Assembly (NCBI GenBank): GCA_026710965.1
Contig: JAPOQB010000272.1
Span: 18,644-82,643 of the forward strand
Reading direction: 5' to 3'
Origin: Deltaproteobacteria bacterium
GTDB taxonomy: Bacteria > Desulfobacterota > Binatia > UBA9968 > JAJDTQ01
Length of the DNA: 64,000 nucleotides
The translations under genes were made by a program, and so were the position numbers. Below the pieces are notes generated by a model. The model made no database searches. It saw nothing but the letters and a program-made list of their open reading frames with translations, and was not told the origin of the DNA. Shown piece after piece: positions 19,346-28,733 of the stretch; position 1 is the stretch's first letter, and every line of letters begins with the position of its first letter.

Positions 19346-20473
19346 TCAGGCGCTACCCGCCACGCGGTCGTACAGCTGGTGGTTGAACTCCGTGATCAGG
19401 TCCAGCGCCTCGGTCTGCGGCTCGTCGAACCGGTCCTTCAACCCCGCCTGCCTGCATTCGTTCTCAATGTAGCCGCACCAGTGCCAGCCTATCATGTGCG
19501 GCTCGGCAAAGCACTCGCCGGCCCACCGCGCATACTTCTGGCCGCGTTCCCGCTGTGTCGTAATGCCATGCGGATGATCCCGCCCCAGCGCCCGGACGTG
19601 AAAGGCCACGTCGGCATTGACCACCGGTTTCCCGGTGCGCCGGTGCCATTCCGATGACAGTGCAACAAACCGTTCGATCGGCGGGAAGTGCTGAATCGAC
19701 AGTACGTCGACGGCCGGTATCATGGCTTCAAGCACTACTTCCGGAAGCGGTCCTTGGCCGTTGTAACGATCGCCCAGGATCAGGTGGTTGGGATCGTACC
19801 GCCTGATCGCATCGTGGGTGACCTGGTAGTAGCGGGCGGAGATCTTGCCCAGTTCGGCTCTGCCGGACGCGGAGTTCATGTCGAACATCTCGGCCCATCC
19901 TTTGACACCGGAGTTCGAGTTCCTACCCCACGACGGGACGTCCGCGTAGAAATAGCCTATGAGCCACGGGTCGGCAGCCATGTCCACGCAGCAGTAGCGC
20001 GCCTGGAGGTCGCACCACTGCTCGAAATCGTCGCTGAACACATCCGGGAACCGCGGATACCGGTTCCACATTTCAATCTCCGTGAACGGGATCGCGTGGC
20101 AGTACGGCATGCCCACCCAACGATACTGATCGTGGCGCCACGGCGGCGTGTGGGTGCGTTGCCGGACATGGACTTCCTGCGACCACCCGACCGTGTTGAA
20201 TCCCCAGTTCTGCAAGTCGTTGCGCACGCCGTTCTCGCAGAACGACCGCTCGTCGCCGTACCTGCCGTTCCAGATGTGCACGTTGTCCGGGTACTTCAGG
20301 CAGGCCGAATCGATATGATTGACGCCAACGGACAGGAAGCCATGGCCGTCCGGGGTAATGAACCACCATCTGCCGCCGATTTCTTCGACGCGGAAGAACC
20401 CGGTCGCCTCGGAACGGACTCGCGTGGTGCCGTCAAAGCGGTCTCTGCCACCACTGTGGCTCTTGTCGCTCAC
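19346..20473 (-). CDS. Glycoside hydrolase-like TIM-barrel protein, paralogue of neighbour
   Basis: 375 residues from GTG 20473, which follows AAAGGGG with a 7-nt spacer; the frame stays open to 20818 but has no supporting signal there. ATGFFRVEEIGGRWWFITPDG and GFLSVGVNHID match the adjacent protein. DPWLIGYFYADVPSWG and GKPVVNADVAFHVR mirror its GYFYGFGG and GKPIFVSDQV segments. Likely an intracellular glycosidase of the agarase-like group, co-transcribed with the 17959 gene 13 bp downstream. Exact linkage specificity unknown. Confidence 0.7.
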   Translation of the reverse strand: MSDKSHSGGRDRFDGTTRVRSEATGFFRVEEIGGRWWFITPDGHGFLSVGVNHIDSACLKYPDNVHIWNGRYGDERSFCENGVRNDLQNWGFNTVGWSQEVHVRQRTHTPPWRHDQYRWVGMPYCHAIPFTEIEMWNRYPRFPDVFSDDFEQWCDLQARYCCVDMAADPWLIGYFYADVPSWGRNSNSGVKGWAEMFDMNSASGRAELGKISARYYQVTHDAIRRYDPNHLILGDRYNGQGPLPEVVLEAMIPAVDVLSIQHFPPIERFVALSSEWHRRTGKPVVNADVAFHVRALGRDHPHGITTQRERGQKYARWAGECFAEPHMIGWHWCGYIENECRQAGLKDRFDEPQTEALDLITEFNHQLYDRVAGSA

Positions 20474-20720
20474 TGCTGTTCCCCTTTTTCCACGAGCGAG
20501 TGCCGCCGGACCAGCATAACCGGCATCGAGCGACAGCAAGCGACGAGCGATTCCGTATCCGGCTGTCGATACATTATCTCCCAAAGCGGATAGCATGAAC
20601 AAGCTGCTGTCTCTCACAGGCCAGCCGGACTCTGCATCGTCTACCGCCCGCCGTTTTAGCATTGGAGGACTTGTTGGGAGAACCACGACCGAACGTACTG
20701 AATAACGACGCCGCCCTGCC

Positions 20721-21536
20721 GTGCCAGGAATTCGTCGGCCGGGAGTTTGCCCCGTGGAAGTCGAAACAGTAGTCGTCAAGCGGCGCCAAGGGGTGCTGCC
20801 GGGCGGGTCGTACGTCAATCCCGAGTTCGTGTTTCACCTGGTCCTGGCCGGCGACTTTACCATGCATGTCGAAGGCCACTGTCACCGAGTACGTGAAGGC
20901 GACCTTGTCATGATCACGCCCAACGCTCTGCACGCGGTACACCACAACAAGGACGCGGACATGACGGTCGTGCACTTCCATGTCCGCGGCGGCAGCTTCG
21001 TGGCGGCACGGATTGCACCGGTAATCTCCATACCGGCGCAGCGGTTCCAATCGATACGGGAGCTCAATCGGTTGCTGCGCGAGGAGTGGCAGCAACAGAG
21101 CGTTGGCTCGCGCATTACCTGCGACGGCCTGGTACAGGCAATATTCGGCCTCGCCATGCGCCTCTCGCCGGAGCGTCACCAGCCGCCACTGCCGGCTCCG
21201 GTGGCGGCGAATTGGCGAGTCGTCCGGAACGCCGTGGGGTTCATGCACGACCGCCTTACGGATCCCACCTTGTCGGTTGCCGCGGTTGCCGAGGACATCG
21301 GCATTTCGTACAACCACTTCTTTCGGCTGTTTCGGAGCTACACCAACGAGAGTCCCGGACGATACATCAAGCGAATGCGCGTGGACCATGCCAAGGAACT
21401 CATGTTCAACGCTACCACCAACATCACGGAGTCGGCACTGCGGTCAGGCTTTGGCAGCGTGCAGTCGTTCAGCAAGGTATTCAAAAAGCTGGAAGGCGTT
21501 TCGCCGCGATCGTGGCTGCAGTCATCCGGCAGATAG
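20721..21536 (+). CDS. AraC-family transcriptional regulator
   Basis: About 270 residues. The N-terminal cupin-like sensing domain includes FHLVLAGDFTMHVEGHCHRVREGD; the C-terminus has two helix-turn-helix units (SVAAVAEDIGISYNHFFRLFRSYTNESPGRYIKRMR and the TNITESALRSGFGSVQSFSKVFKKLEGVSP motif). It probably senses a sugar and activates the divergent glycosidase genes or the convergent ABC operon. ATG 20721 or GTG 20754 may be the start; neither has a strong Shine-Dalgarno. Confidence 0.93.
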   Translation: MPGIRRPGVCPVEVETVVVKRRQGVLPGGSYVNPEFVFHLVLAGDFTMHVEGHCHRVREGDLVMITPNALHAVHHNKDADMTVVHFHVRGGSFVAARIAPVISIPAQRFQSIRELNRLLREEWQQQSVGSRITCDGLVQAIFGLAMRLSPERHQPPLPAPVAANWRVVRNAVGFMHDRLTDPTLSVAAVAEDIGISYNHFFRLFRSYTNESPGRYIKRMRVDHAKELMFNATTNITESALRSGFGSVQSFSKVFKKLEGVSPRSWLQSSGR

Positions 21537-21564
21537 CCCGCGCTCGGATCAGTCTGCCAACGGA

Positions 21565-22440
21565 CTAACCCTTGAGGCCGGAGAGGACGATGCCCTGGGT
21601 GAAGTAGCGCTGCAGGGCGATAAACACCACGAGCACGACGGAGGTCATCATCATGGCGCCGGCCATCAGCAGGTGCTCGCGGAGTTCGCCGCCGGCGGTG
21701 GCGAGGGTGCGGAAGTACTGCAACCCCAACGCCAGGGTGTACTTCTCGTACGTATTGAGTACGATGATGGGCCAGAACAGTTCGTTCCAGCTCGCCAGAA
21801 AGGTCAGGATCGCCAGGCTGACCGTGACCGACTGCGACAGTGGCATGAGAATGCGGACGAAAATGGTCAGGAACCCGGCGCCGTCGATGCGTGCCGACTG
21901 GTCCAGGTCGTTCGGAATGGTCAGGAAGAACTGCCGGAACAGGAAGATGCCGAACGCACTCCCGCCAAAGAACCACGGCACCCACAGCGGCAGGAGCGTA
22001 TCGAGCCAGCCGAACTCCCGGTACAGCAGGAACCGCGGGATAACGGTAACCTGATGCGGCAGGATAAGCGTGCTCAGGACGATCAGGAACAGGATCCCCC
22101 TCCCGGGGAATCGGAACCGCGCAAAACCGTAACCGACGAACGAACTGGACAGGAGGGTTCCGACCACGCTGAGCAGCGTCACCGTGGTGCTGTTGATGAA
22201 GAAGCGCCCGAACGGAGCCGACGTCCACGCGTCCCGGTAGTTCACCCACTGCGGCGCCTCCGGAAACCAAGTCGGGGGGAAGATATACAGCTCGCGAAAG
22301 GTCTTCAGGGAGGACAGCGCGGCCCACAGGAGCGGCAGCCCGAACAGTACTGCGAGTACAACCGCGACGGCGTAGATCAGAAACCGGGAAGGCAACAGGC
22401 GGCGTTGCGTCAGGGTCCCTCCCGCCGTCATGCTGACCAT
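21565..22440 (-). CDS. Carbohydrate ABC transporter permease, MalG type
   Basis: 291 residues with six membrane segments, the EAA loop DLDQSARIDGAGFLTIFVRILMP and the C-terminal GIVLSGLKG. One base separates it from the stop of the MalF-type gene. Second CUT1-family sugar importer of the window; no ATPase is encoded here either. Confidence 0.93.
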   Translation of the reverse strand: MVSMTAGGTLTQRRLLPSRFLIYAVAVVLAVLFGLPLLWAALSSLKTFRELYIFPPTWFPEAPQWVNYRDAWTSAPFGRFFINSTTVTLLSVVGTLLSSSFVGYGFARFRFPGRGILFLIVLSTLILPHQVTVIPRFLLYREFGWLDTLLPLWVPWFFGGSAFGIFLFRQFFLTIPNDLDQSARIDGAGFLTIFVRILMPLSQSVTVSLAILTFLASWNELFWPIIVLNTYEKYTLALGLQYFRTLATAGGELREHLLMAGAMMMTSVVLVVFIALQRYFTQGIVLSGLKG

Positions 22441-22441
22441 G

Positions 22442-23422
22442 CTAATCGTGCGCCTCCGTGGACTCGTAGAACACCCACCCCCGCGACGACCGCATGAACA
22501 AGAATGTCGCCAGCAGCACGACCGCGAAAAAGAACCAGGCCAGGGCCGACCCGTAGCCCATGTCGAAGTCCTGAAACGTCCTGATGTACAGGTTCAGCAC
22601 GTAGGAGAGCGTCGAACGTCCCGGCCCGCCGAGCTCGTGCTGCTGCCCCTGCGGCGCGCTGGCAATGTAGGCAATCTCGAACATCTGCAGCGCCGTGATG
22701 CCGGCGATCAGGGTGTTGAACAGCACGATCGGCGAGATAATCGGAACGGTAATGGAAATGAACTTGCGCCACGCGCTCGCGCCGTCGATCTCCGCCGCCT
22801 CGATGTATTCGTTGGGTACTCCCTGCAGCGCGGCAAGAAAAATCAGCATCGGGCGCCCGCCGATCGCCCCCCACAGGCTGATCATGGCCAGGGCCGGCTT
22901 GGACCAGCGCGTGCTGCCCAGCCAGCCCGGACCGTCCACCCCGACGATCGACAGCAGGTAGTTGAACAGGCCCACCTTCGGCTGCAGGATCCACATCCAC
23001 AGGAACATCGCCGCCACTATCGGAGTAATGGACGGCAGGAAGAACACGGAGCGAAAAAACGTGCGCCCCCGGATCTGCTGATTGAGCAGCATGGCGCACA
23101 GAAGGGAACCGATCACACTCGGCGCCACGAACATCAGGCTGTAGATCAGGGTGTTCGAGATCGACGTCCAGAACAGTTCGTTCTGCAGCATGCGGGTGTA
23201 GTTTGCCAGGCCCGCGAACCGCGGCGCTCCGAGACCCGAATAGTGGGTCAGGCTGAGCCACAGCGAATACAGCATCGGCACGACAAAAAAGGCAGCCATG
23301 CCGAGCAGCCAGGGCGAGATGCAGAAGTAGCCCGTAAGGGTCTCTTTCCGCTCCAGGCCAAGGCCCTTCGGTCGGCTGCCGCGTTGCGAGCCGTGCCGTT
23401 CCTCCACTGCGTGGTCTGTCAC
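22442..23422 (-). CDS. Carbohydrate ABC transporter permease, MalF type
   Basis: 326 residues. GTG start at 23422 behind AGGAG with a 5-nt gap. Membrane segments plus the EAA loop EYIEAAEIDGASAWRKFISITVP identify it. Pairs with the MalG-type protein and the binding protein upstream. The 71-bp gap to the binding-protein gene contains a 14-bp hairpin. Confidence 0.93.
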   Translation of the reverse strand: MTDHAVEERHGSQRGSRPKGLGLERKETLTGYFCISPWLLGMAAFFVVPMLYSLWLSLTHYSGLGAPRFAGLANYTRMLQNELFWTSISNTLIYSLMFVAPSVIGSLLCAMLLNQQIRGRTFFRSVFFLPSITPIVAAMFLWMWILQPKVGLFNYLLSIVGVDGPGWLGSTRWSKPALAMISLWGAIGGRPMLIFLAALQGVPNEYIEAAEIDGASAWRKFISITVPIISPIVLFNTLIAGITALQMFEIAYIASAPQGQQHELGGPGRSTLSYVLNLYIRTFQDFDMGYGSALAWFFFAVVLLATFLFMRSSRGWVFYESTEAHD

Positions 23423-23443
23423 AAACGCTCCTGTTGCATGGAA

Positions 23444-23476
23444 AGCGGCCGGGCGGCGAAGCGCTGCCCGGCCGCT
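23444..23476 (-). terminator. Intra-operon hairpin between second binding protein and permease
   Basis: Arms 23444-23457 and 23463-23476 pair over 14 bp (one G-U) around a 5-nt loop; on the minus strand a short TTTCC follows. It has the same position and likely role as the hairpin at 3863-3895: partial termination or mRNA end protection after the binding-protein gene. Confidence 0.65.
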
Positions 23477-23493
23477 GTTTCGAATCTTGGCCG

Positions 23494-24795
23494 CTAACTG
23501 GCGGGCGGTCGGTCCACTACCTCCTGCGCCTTGCGAACGACATCGGGCAGGGTCTCGTCGAGGCTCGATTCACCGACCCATACGCCTTGCAGCCCGCTCG
23601 CGATGGTCCTCATGACCTCCTGCGTACGGTGATTGGCCGGTTGATGCGCGGCCCAGGATTCTCCGAGTCCCGTGGCGAACACCTGGAAGTGAGCGTCGCC
23701 CTTCACCTCGTCGCGCCGGATCACGTCATGGCGCGCGCTCGGAAAACCGGTATTCTTCCACAGGTCGAACGCCCCGTCCTCGGAGCACGCCAGGGCTATA
23801 AAGCGGAAGGCCGCGTTCTTATGCTCGCTGGCCGAATTGATGCCGAGGACATCGACGTGTATCTGCTGCCCGCGGGCGGGATTGGATCCCAGGCCATACG
23901 GATGGGGCACCACCCCCCACGCATCGCGGCTCTCCATCAGGTTGGTGAGGCCGCTGCCGACCCAGAACCCGCCGGTTGCCATCGCGATCTGACCGGCCGC
24001 GATCATCGGGTTGATCCCGCCTACGATGTCTTCCGGCGAAGGAGTAATCCGGTGGGTGAAGATGGCATCCACCAGGAACTGCAGGGCGGCGCGTGCGTCC
24101 GGCTCGCCCAGCGTTACCGTGGTGCCGTCCGCGCTCAGCGGGTCGCCCCCGAACGCCCTGGTGGCGGCCTCGAAGCCCCAGTAGTTGAGCGGCGTGGCGT
24201 AGCCATAGATGCCCTCGTCGGGCCGTGCGATCTGCTTGGCCGCTTCGAGAAGATCCTCGTAGGTCCACTCGGCGGTCGGGTAGTCGACACCGGCCTCGTC
24301 GAACATCGCCTTGTTGTAATACAGGCCGTACCAGCCGGGGTGCACACCCCAGGGCAGCCCATAGAGGTTGCCGTCGAAGGTGAGCGCCTCGACGGTGGAC
24401 GGAAAGTAGGCGGCCAAATCGAAGCTCTCCGTGGCGACCAGTTCCTCCAGCGGTTCGTATACGCCGGAGGCCGCGTAGCTGTTGAAGCCCTCGATCGAGG
24501 CAGTCCAGAACGCGTCGCCGAGCGTCCCGCCGGCGATCAAGGTGTTGATCTTGGTGGCATACTCCGGGCCCGGGAAGTGTTCGGTCTTCACCGTGACTGC
24601 CGGGCCATGCATCTCGTTGAAGATGTCTCGCATGCGATCGAAGTGATCGCCCTGACTGCCGACCCGTCCGTGGAACCGGATTTCTACCGGTTGATCGGAG
24701 CCACCCTCTTCCGCGCCGCTCGCAACTGCGATGAAGGGCGCCGCAAGTATGGCAAGCAATGCCAAAACGACGACCTTGGTCCCTGTGATCCGCAT
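23494..24795 (-). CDS. Sugar ABC transporter substrate-binding protein
   Basis: 433 residues. ATG 24795 lies 9 nt after AGGAGG. Signal peptide MRITGTKVVVLALLAILAAP followed by FIAVASG and an acidic mature start AEEGGSD. Family 1 features: VKTEHFPGPEYATKINTLIAGGTLGDAFW, LPWGVHPGWYGLYYNKAMFDEAG and TGGFWVGSGL. Periplasmic sugar receptor for the two permeases downstream. Confidence 0.93.
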   Translation of the reverse strand: MRITGTKVVVLALLAILAAPFIAVASGAEEGGSDQPVEIRFHGRVGSQGDHFDRMRDIFNEMHGPAVTVKTEHFPGPEYATKINTLIAGGTLGDAFWTASIEGFNSYAASGVYEPLEELVATESFDLAAYFPSTVEALTFDGNLYGLPWGVHPGWYGLYYNKAMFDEAGVDYPTAEWTYEDLLEAAKQIARPDEGIYGYATPLNYWGFEAATRAFGGDPLSADGTTVTLGEPDARAALQFLVDAIFTHRITPSPEDIVGGINPMIAAGQIAMATGGFWVGSGLTNLMESRDAWGVVPHPYGLGSNPARGQQIHVDVLGINSASEHKNAAFRFIALACSEDGAFDLWKNTGFPSARHDVIRRDEVKGDAHFQVFATGLGESWAAHQPANHRTQEVMRTIASGLQGVWVGESSLDETLPDVVRKAQEVVDRPPAS

Positions 24796-24891
24796 ATCTG
24801 GTTACCTCCTATGCCGATGATCAATCCTTCCTACCATAGCACCGTAGGAGCGACCGAAACCCATGCAGAAAGTACCAAGAGTTGTCCAAAA

Positions 24892-25938
24892 CTACGCGCA
24901 CGAGGGTGCCGCTACGGGTTCGTCCCCGGACCAGTCGAACACGACTCCCAGGTATTCGTCCTTGCGGGTGCGCAGGCCTTCGTAGGCCGCGGGAGCATCT
25001 GCAGGGCTTACCACGTGCGTGATCAGCTTGTCCATCTGCAGCTTGCCGGTCTGCTGCAGCCACCACGCGACGCGCGAGTTGCGCTCCAGGGAGTGCTTGG
25101 TGTTGGGGTCTTGCATCACCGGGTAGCGCCACTCGTGCGCGCCCTTGAGCGTGACGCAGCCGCGCGGCCACAGGTGCACGCCGCTGAGCAATTCCGTGAG
25201 GTCGCCCTGCACCTCTCCACGCGGACTACCCAGGAGAATCAGCTCGCCGCGCTTGGCCACCCAACGCATCTCGGCGACGATCGCACGCGGAGACCCGGTG
25301 GCGTCGATCACGGTGTCGACGCCACCGCCGCCGGTCATCTCCCTGATGCGTTCGGCGGCGTCCTCCCGCGAGGCGTCAATGGTCTGCTCTATGCCACAAT
25401 TCCGGGCGAGCTCGATGCGGCCGGCGCTGACGTCCACCCCGATCACGCGGCCGCCCTGGATCTGGGCAAGCTGGGCGGCCAGATTGCCCACCGGGCCGAG
25501 ACCGGCAACCGCCACGAAGTCGCCCGCTTCGATGCTGGACACCCTGATACTGGTGAACGCGACCGATGCGAGCCGGGTCATCGGGGCGACCTGCAGGTCG
25601 ATGCCTGCCGGCACCGGCACCAGGAAGTCGCCGAGCGTCCTTCGATTGTAGGACTGGTGGCCGCCGTAGTGCAGCACCACCTCACCCTCGCGCAGGCCGG
25701 TGACGGCGTTGCCCAACGCCACGACGCGTCCGACCGCGGCGTAGCCCGGCACCCGCGGGAACGGGAACCACGCTTCCGTACCGGAGAGGCACGCGAGCTC
25801 CGTGCCCGCGCTCACCGCCGAGTACAGAGACTCGACGATCAACTCGTCAGCGCCAAGCCCATCCGTAACGACCTGTTCCTGCTGCACCTCCACCGTCTGC
25901 GGCGCGGCAAACACAATCCTGCGATTACTCCTCTGCAT
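24892..25938 (-). CDS. MDR-superfamily (zinc-type alcohol dehydrogenase-like) protein
   Basis: 348 residues from ATG 25938, preceded by GGAG 8 nt upstream; a longer frame to 26073 is not supported. SAVSAGTELACLSG, VPGYAAVGRVVALG and VAGLGPVGNLAAQLAQIQGG are MDR landmarks, the last being the NAD(P)-binding GxGxxG. The usual GHE zinc-site motif reads GYA here, so it probably lacks catalytic zinc, like several sorbitol- or threonine-dehydrogenase-like relatives. Located 96 bp upstream of the binding-protein gene in the same direction; likely oxidises the imported sugar or polyol. Confidence 0.88.
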   Translation of the reverse strand: MQRSNRRIVFAAPQTVEVQQEQVVTDGLGADELIVESLYSAVSAGTELACLSGTEAWFPFPRVPGYAAVGRVVALGNAVTGLREGEVVLHYGGHQSYNRRTLGDFLVPVPAGIDLQVAPMTRLASVAFTSIRVSSIEAGDFVAVAGLGPVGNLAAQLAQIQGGRVIGVDVSAGRIELARNCGIEQTIDASREDAAERIREMTGGGGVDTVIDATGSPRAIVAEMRWVAKRGELILLGSPRGEVQGDLTELLSGVHLWPRGCVTLKGAHEWRYPVMQDPNTKHSLERNSRVAWWLQQTGKLQMDKLITHVVSPADAPAAYEGLRTRKDEYLGVVFDWSGDEPVAAPSCA

Positions 25939-25959
25939 CTCCAAGTCTCCATTCCATTT

Positions 25960-25992
25960 GAGATGGTGCAGCGCGTGAGATGGTGCAGCGCG
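25960..25992. repeat. Tandem 16-bp direct repeat
   Basis: GAGATGGTGCAGCGCG occurs at 25960-25975 and again at 25977-25992, just upstream of the MDR gene start. It may be a replication slippage duplication or a pair of regulator half-sites in the leader. Confidence 0.6.
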
Positions 25993-26177
25993 CGGCACCG
26001 GCGTCGGGCCCGGCCACGCACCCTGGTAAGCGGCCGGCACCGCAGCCAAGTGTAGCGACGACAGCCTCACCAAGACAGCCCTTCTTGTCAGTTTCTCTCG
26101 CGATGGAGCCGGACTCGACGAGCACCGGGCCGTGGCGGCGGGTGTTGCGCCAACGGCGCGCGCGGTAAGATGGGCGG

Positions 26178-27725
26178 GTGGCGAAGCGCAGACTGCCTAT
26201 CGGCATACAGACGTTCCGCAAGCTACGGGAACGGAACTGCTACTACGTCGACAAGACGCCTTACCTTGCACGTCTCCTCGACGAAGACACCCACTACTTC
26301 CTGTCACGGCCCCGCCGGTTCGGCAAGAGCCTGTTCCTGGATACGCTGAAGGAGCTGTTCGAAGGCAGCGAGGAACTGTTCGCCGGGCTGTACATCCACG
26401 ACCGCCACGACTGGTCCGAGCGCCATCCGGTGGTGCGGCTGAGCTTCGGCGGCGGTAACTTCGCCGGGCCGGACGCGCTGGAAGCGAACGTCATGGAGCA
26501 ACTCGCCGGCGTCGAACGGCGTCTGGGAGTAGTATCCGACTACCTGACGGCAGCCGGCCGCTTCGCGTATCTGCTGGAAGCCCTGCACCGGCAGACCGGC
26601 CAACGGGTCGTGGTGCTGGTGGACGAGTACGACAAGCCGATCCTGGACATGCTGGAGCAGCCCGAGCCGGCGCGTGCCAACCGCGACTACCTGCGCGGCT
26701 TGTACGGCGTGATCAAGGACAACGACGCCCACGTGCGCTTTACGTTCCTGACCGGCGTCAGCAAGTTCTCCAAGGTCAATTTGTTCTCGCAGTTGAATAA
26801 CCTGACCGACATCACCCTGGATCCCGAGTACTCGTCGATCTGCGGGTACACGGAGGACGACCTGGACGCGGTGTTCGCGTCCGAGTTCGGCGGCACGGAC
26901 CGGGAGCGGGTGCGCGAATGGTATAACGGCTATAGCTGGCTGGGCACGGAGAAGGTGTACAACCCCTACGATGTGCTGCTGTTCTTGCGCCGCCGAAAAT
27001 TCGCCGCGCACTGGTTCGAGACTGGTACACCATCGTTCCTGGTGGACAAGCTGTTCGAACGCCGCGTCTCGTCAGTGTCGCTCGACGGAATGCTGGGAAC
27101 CGAGGACCTGCTGTCGGCGTTCGACGTGAACAAGATCGGCACCGAGGCGCTACTGTTCCAGACCGGCTACCTGACCATCACGGAAGAACGGGAACTGGGC
27201 GGCAAGGCGCTGTACCGCCTCGGCTACCCCAACCGGGAGGTGCGGCAGGGCCTGAATGAGCATCTGCTGCGCCACCTGGTCCAGGATTCAGACCAGCAGA
27301 CCGCCAACAGCATCCGCTTGGCCCGGCTGCTGGAGGCGCACGACTGCGCCGGCCTGGAGGAGCTGTTCCACGCCTTCTTCGCCAGTATTCCCTACCAATG
27401 GTACACCAACAACCACATTGCCCACTACGAGGGCTTCTACGCCAGCGTGTTCTACTCCTACTTCGCCGCCCTCGGCTACGACATCGCCGTGGAGGAGCCG
27501 ACCAGCCACGGGCGCCTCGACATGGCGGTGCGCACCGCCGGCCAAGTCTACTTGTTCGAGTTCAAGGTGGCGGAGATGGCGCCCCCGGGGTCGGCCCTCG
27601 CCCAGCTGCAGCAGCGGCGCTACGCCGACAAGTACCGCGCCACCGGCGCGGCCATCCACCTGATCGGCATCGAGTTCAGCCGCGCCACCCGCAACATCAC
27701 CGCCTTCGAGACAGCCGACGCCTGA
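26178..27725 (+). CDS. AAA-ATPase-like / PD-(D/E)XK nuclease superfamily protein
   Basis: 515 residues. N-terminus IGIQTFRKLRERNCYYVDKT and FLSRPRRFGKSLFLDTLKELF (Walker A variant RRFGKS) define the AAA-ATPase-like domain; VVVLVDEYDKPIL is Walker B. The C-terminus GRLDMAVRTAGQVYLFEFKV is the PD-(D/E)XK_9 (DUF1703) nuclease signature, with D...FEFK as active site. Such proteins occur in large paralogous families in spirochaetes and Bacteroidetes; their role is unproven, possibly mobile-element or defence related. A GTG/ATG start at 26178 is used. Confidence 0.9.
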   Translation: MAKRRLPIGIQTFRKLRERNCYYVDKTPYLARLLDEDTHYFLSRPRRFGKSLFLDTLKELFEGSEELFAGLYIHDRHDWSERHPVVRLSFGGGNFAGPDALEANVMEQLAGVERRLGVVSDYLTAAGRFAYLLEALHRQTGQRVVVLVDEYDKPILDMLEQPEPARANRDYLRGLYGVIKDNDAHVRFTFLTGVSKFSKVNLFSQLNNLTDITLDPEYSSICGYTEDDLDAVFASEFGGTDRERVREWYNGYSWLGTEKVYNPYDVLLFLRRRKFAAHWFETGTPSFLVDKLFERRVSSVSLDGMLGTEDLLSAFDVNKIGTEALLFQTGYLTITEERELGGKALYRLGYPNREVRQGLNEHLLRHLVQDSDQQTANSIRLARLLEAHDCAGLEELFHAFFASIPYQWYTNNHIAHYEGFYASVFYSYFAALGYDIAVEEPTSHGRLDMAVRTAGQVYLFEFKVAEMAPPGSALAQLQQRRYADKYRATGAAIHLIGIEFSRATRNITAFETADA

Positions 27726-27808
27726 GCCCTCGCGTGCACCGGGGCGCCTCATCTCCTATACATCTACACCGGCTGGGCTTGCTTTTCTGTTACTGGGAAA
27801 CAATCGGA

Positions 27809-27832
27809 GCGCTGGGACCGTAGCGCCAGCGC
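27809..27832. terminator. Hairpin between convergent genes
   Basis: GCGCTGG (27809-27815) pairs with CCAGCGC (27826-27832) over a 10-nt loop, between the AAA/PD-(D/E)XK gene and the convergent dioxygenase gene. No T-run follows on either strand, so function as a terminator is uncertain. Confidence 0.35.
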
Positions 27833-27848
27833 GGTCTACCCAAGGACC

Positions 27849-28733
27849 TCACGCCAGCTCAGCTGATGCCTGCTCCAGCCGCGCCCGGTCGGGCTGGCGG
27901 TTGAAGTCCGGCGGCTCTACCGAACCCCGATAGTCCGGGATCAGCGGACCGATCTTGTCGAGCGCCTCCGCCGGCCACCCGGCGTGCTGGTGGTGGAACG
28001 CGTCGTGGATCCAGCTCTGCGTCGCTTCCTGCAGGTCTTCAAACAGCGGGTGGAACCAGATCGTGATCACCGTCCGGTACTCGCCGGTGGTGTTGGCGTG
28101 GGTGGCGTGGAACGTCCGGGCGTCGCCCACCACCAGGTCTCCCGCCCTGACCGGCACGTCCACCTCGCCCGGGTAGTCGGCGAAGCGCGGGTCGTGCTCG
28201 TCCTCCATCCGGTTGATGTCCCTGGTGTGCGCGGTCCCCATCTCGTGCAGCTCATGCCACCGGCGGTGGCTGCCGGGCAGCAGCCGCAGGCAGCCGTTCT
28301 CGCGCGAGGTGTCGTCCAGGTAGTACATCAGGAAGATCATCGGCGAGTAGTCGCTGTAGGCGCGCGGGTCGTCCCACCACATGCAGTCCTGGTGCCAGTA
28401 CAGCCGCGGGCTCGGCCCCGGCTTGCTGATGATCACCGCCTTCCAGAACCTGCTGCCGCCAAACCCCATCGCCTCCAGCGCCGCCAGCGCCTTCGGGTTG
28501 CCGACACACTCCGCCAGCCCCGGATGGTCATTCGAGTTGATCAGCGTCCCCGGCGACCGCGTCGCCTCAAGCTGCTCCTCCGACAGCCCGCGCACCGCCG
28601 TCATGGCCACTTCGCGCGTGTGCCGAAGCGTGCCCGCGTCGAGCATACCCTCAAGGACGCAATAGCCCTCACCAATCAGCTGCCGCGCCTTCAGTCCGAG
28701 GTCGAGGGCGGCCGGGGCGATGTCGGTACTCAT
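27849..28733 (-). CDS. Phytanoyl-CoA dioxygenase family protein
   Basis: 294 residues. LIGEGYCVLEGMLDAGTLRH starts the fold; YWHQDCMWWDD contains the HxD iron ligands, ARTFHATHANTTGEYRTVITIWF the distal His and the Arg region. LRLLPGSHRRWHEL is the typical PhyH GSH strand. It is the third such protein in the window and stands alone between convergent genes. Fe(II)/2-oxoglutarate oxygenase, substrate unknown. Confidence 0.92.
   Translation of the reverse strand: MSTDIAPAALDLGLKARQLIGEGYCVLEGMLDAGTLRHTREVAMTAVRGLSEEQLEATRSPGTLINSNDHPGLAECVGNPKALAALEAMGFGGSRFWKAVIISKPGPSPRLYWHQDCMWWDDPRAYSDYSPMIFLMYYLDDTSRENGCLRLLPGSHRRWHELHEMGTAHTRDINRMEDEHDPRFADYPGEVDVPVRAGDLVVGDARTFHATHANTTGEYRTVITIWFHPLFEDLQEATQSWIHDAFHHQHAGWPAEALDKIGPLIPDYRGSVEPPDFNRQPDRARLEQASAELA

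Noticed and set aside
17035..19386. 783-codon plus-strand frame
   Set aside because: Antisense to a dioxygenase and a glycosidase-like gene with recognisable motifs; no motif of its own.
23434..26055. 873-codon plus-strand frame
   Set aside because: Antisense to the second binding-protein and MDR genes.
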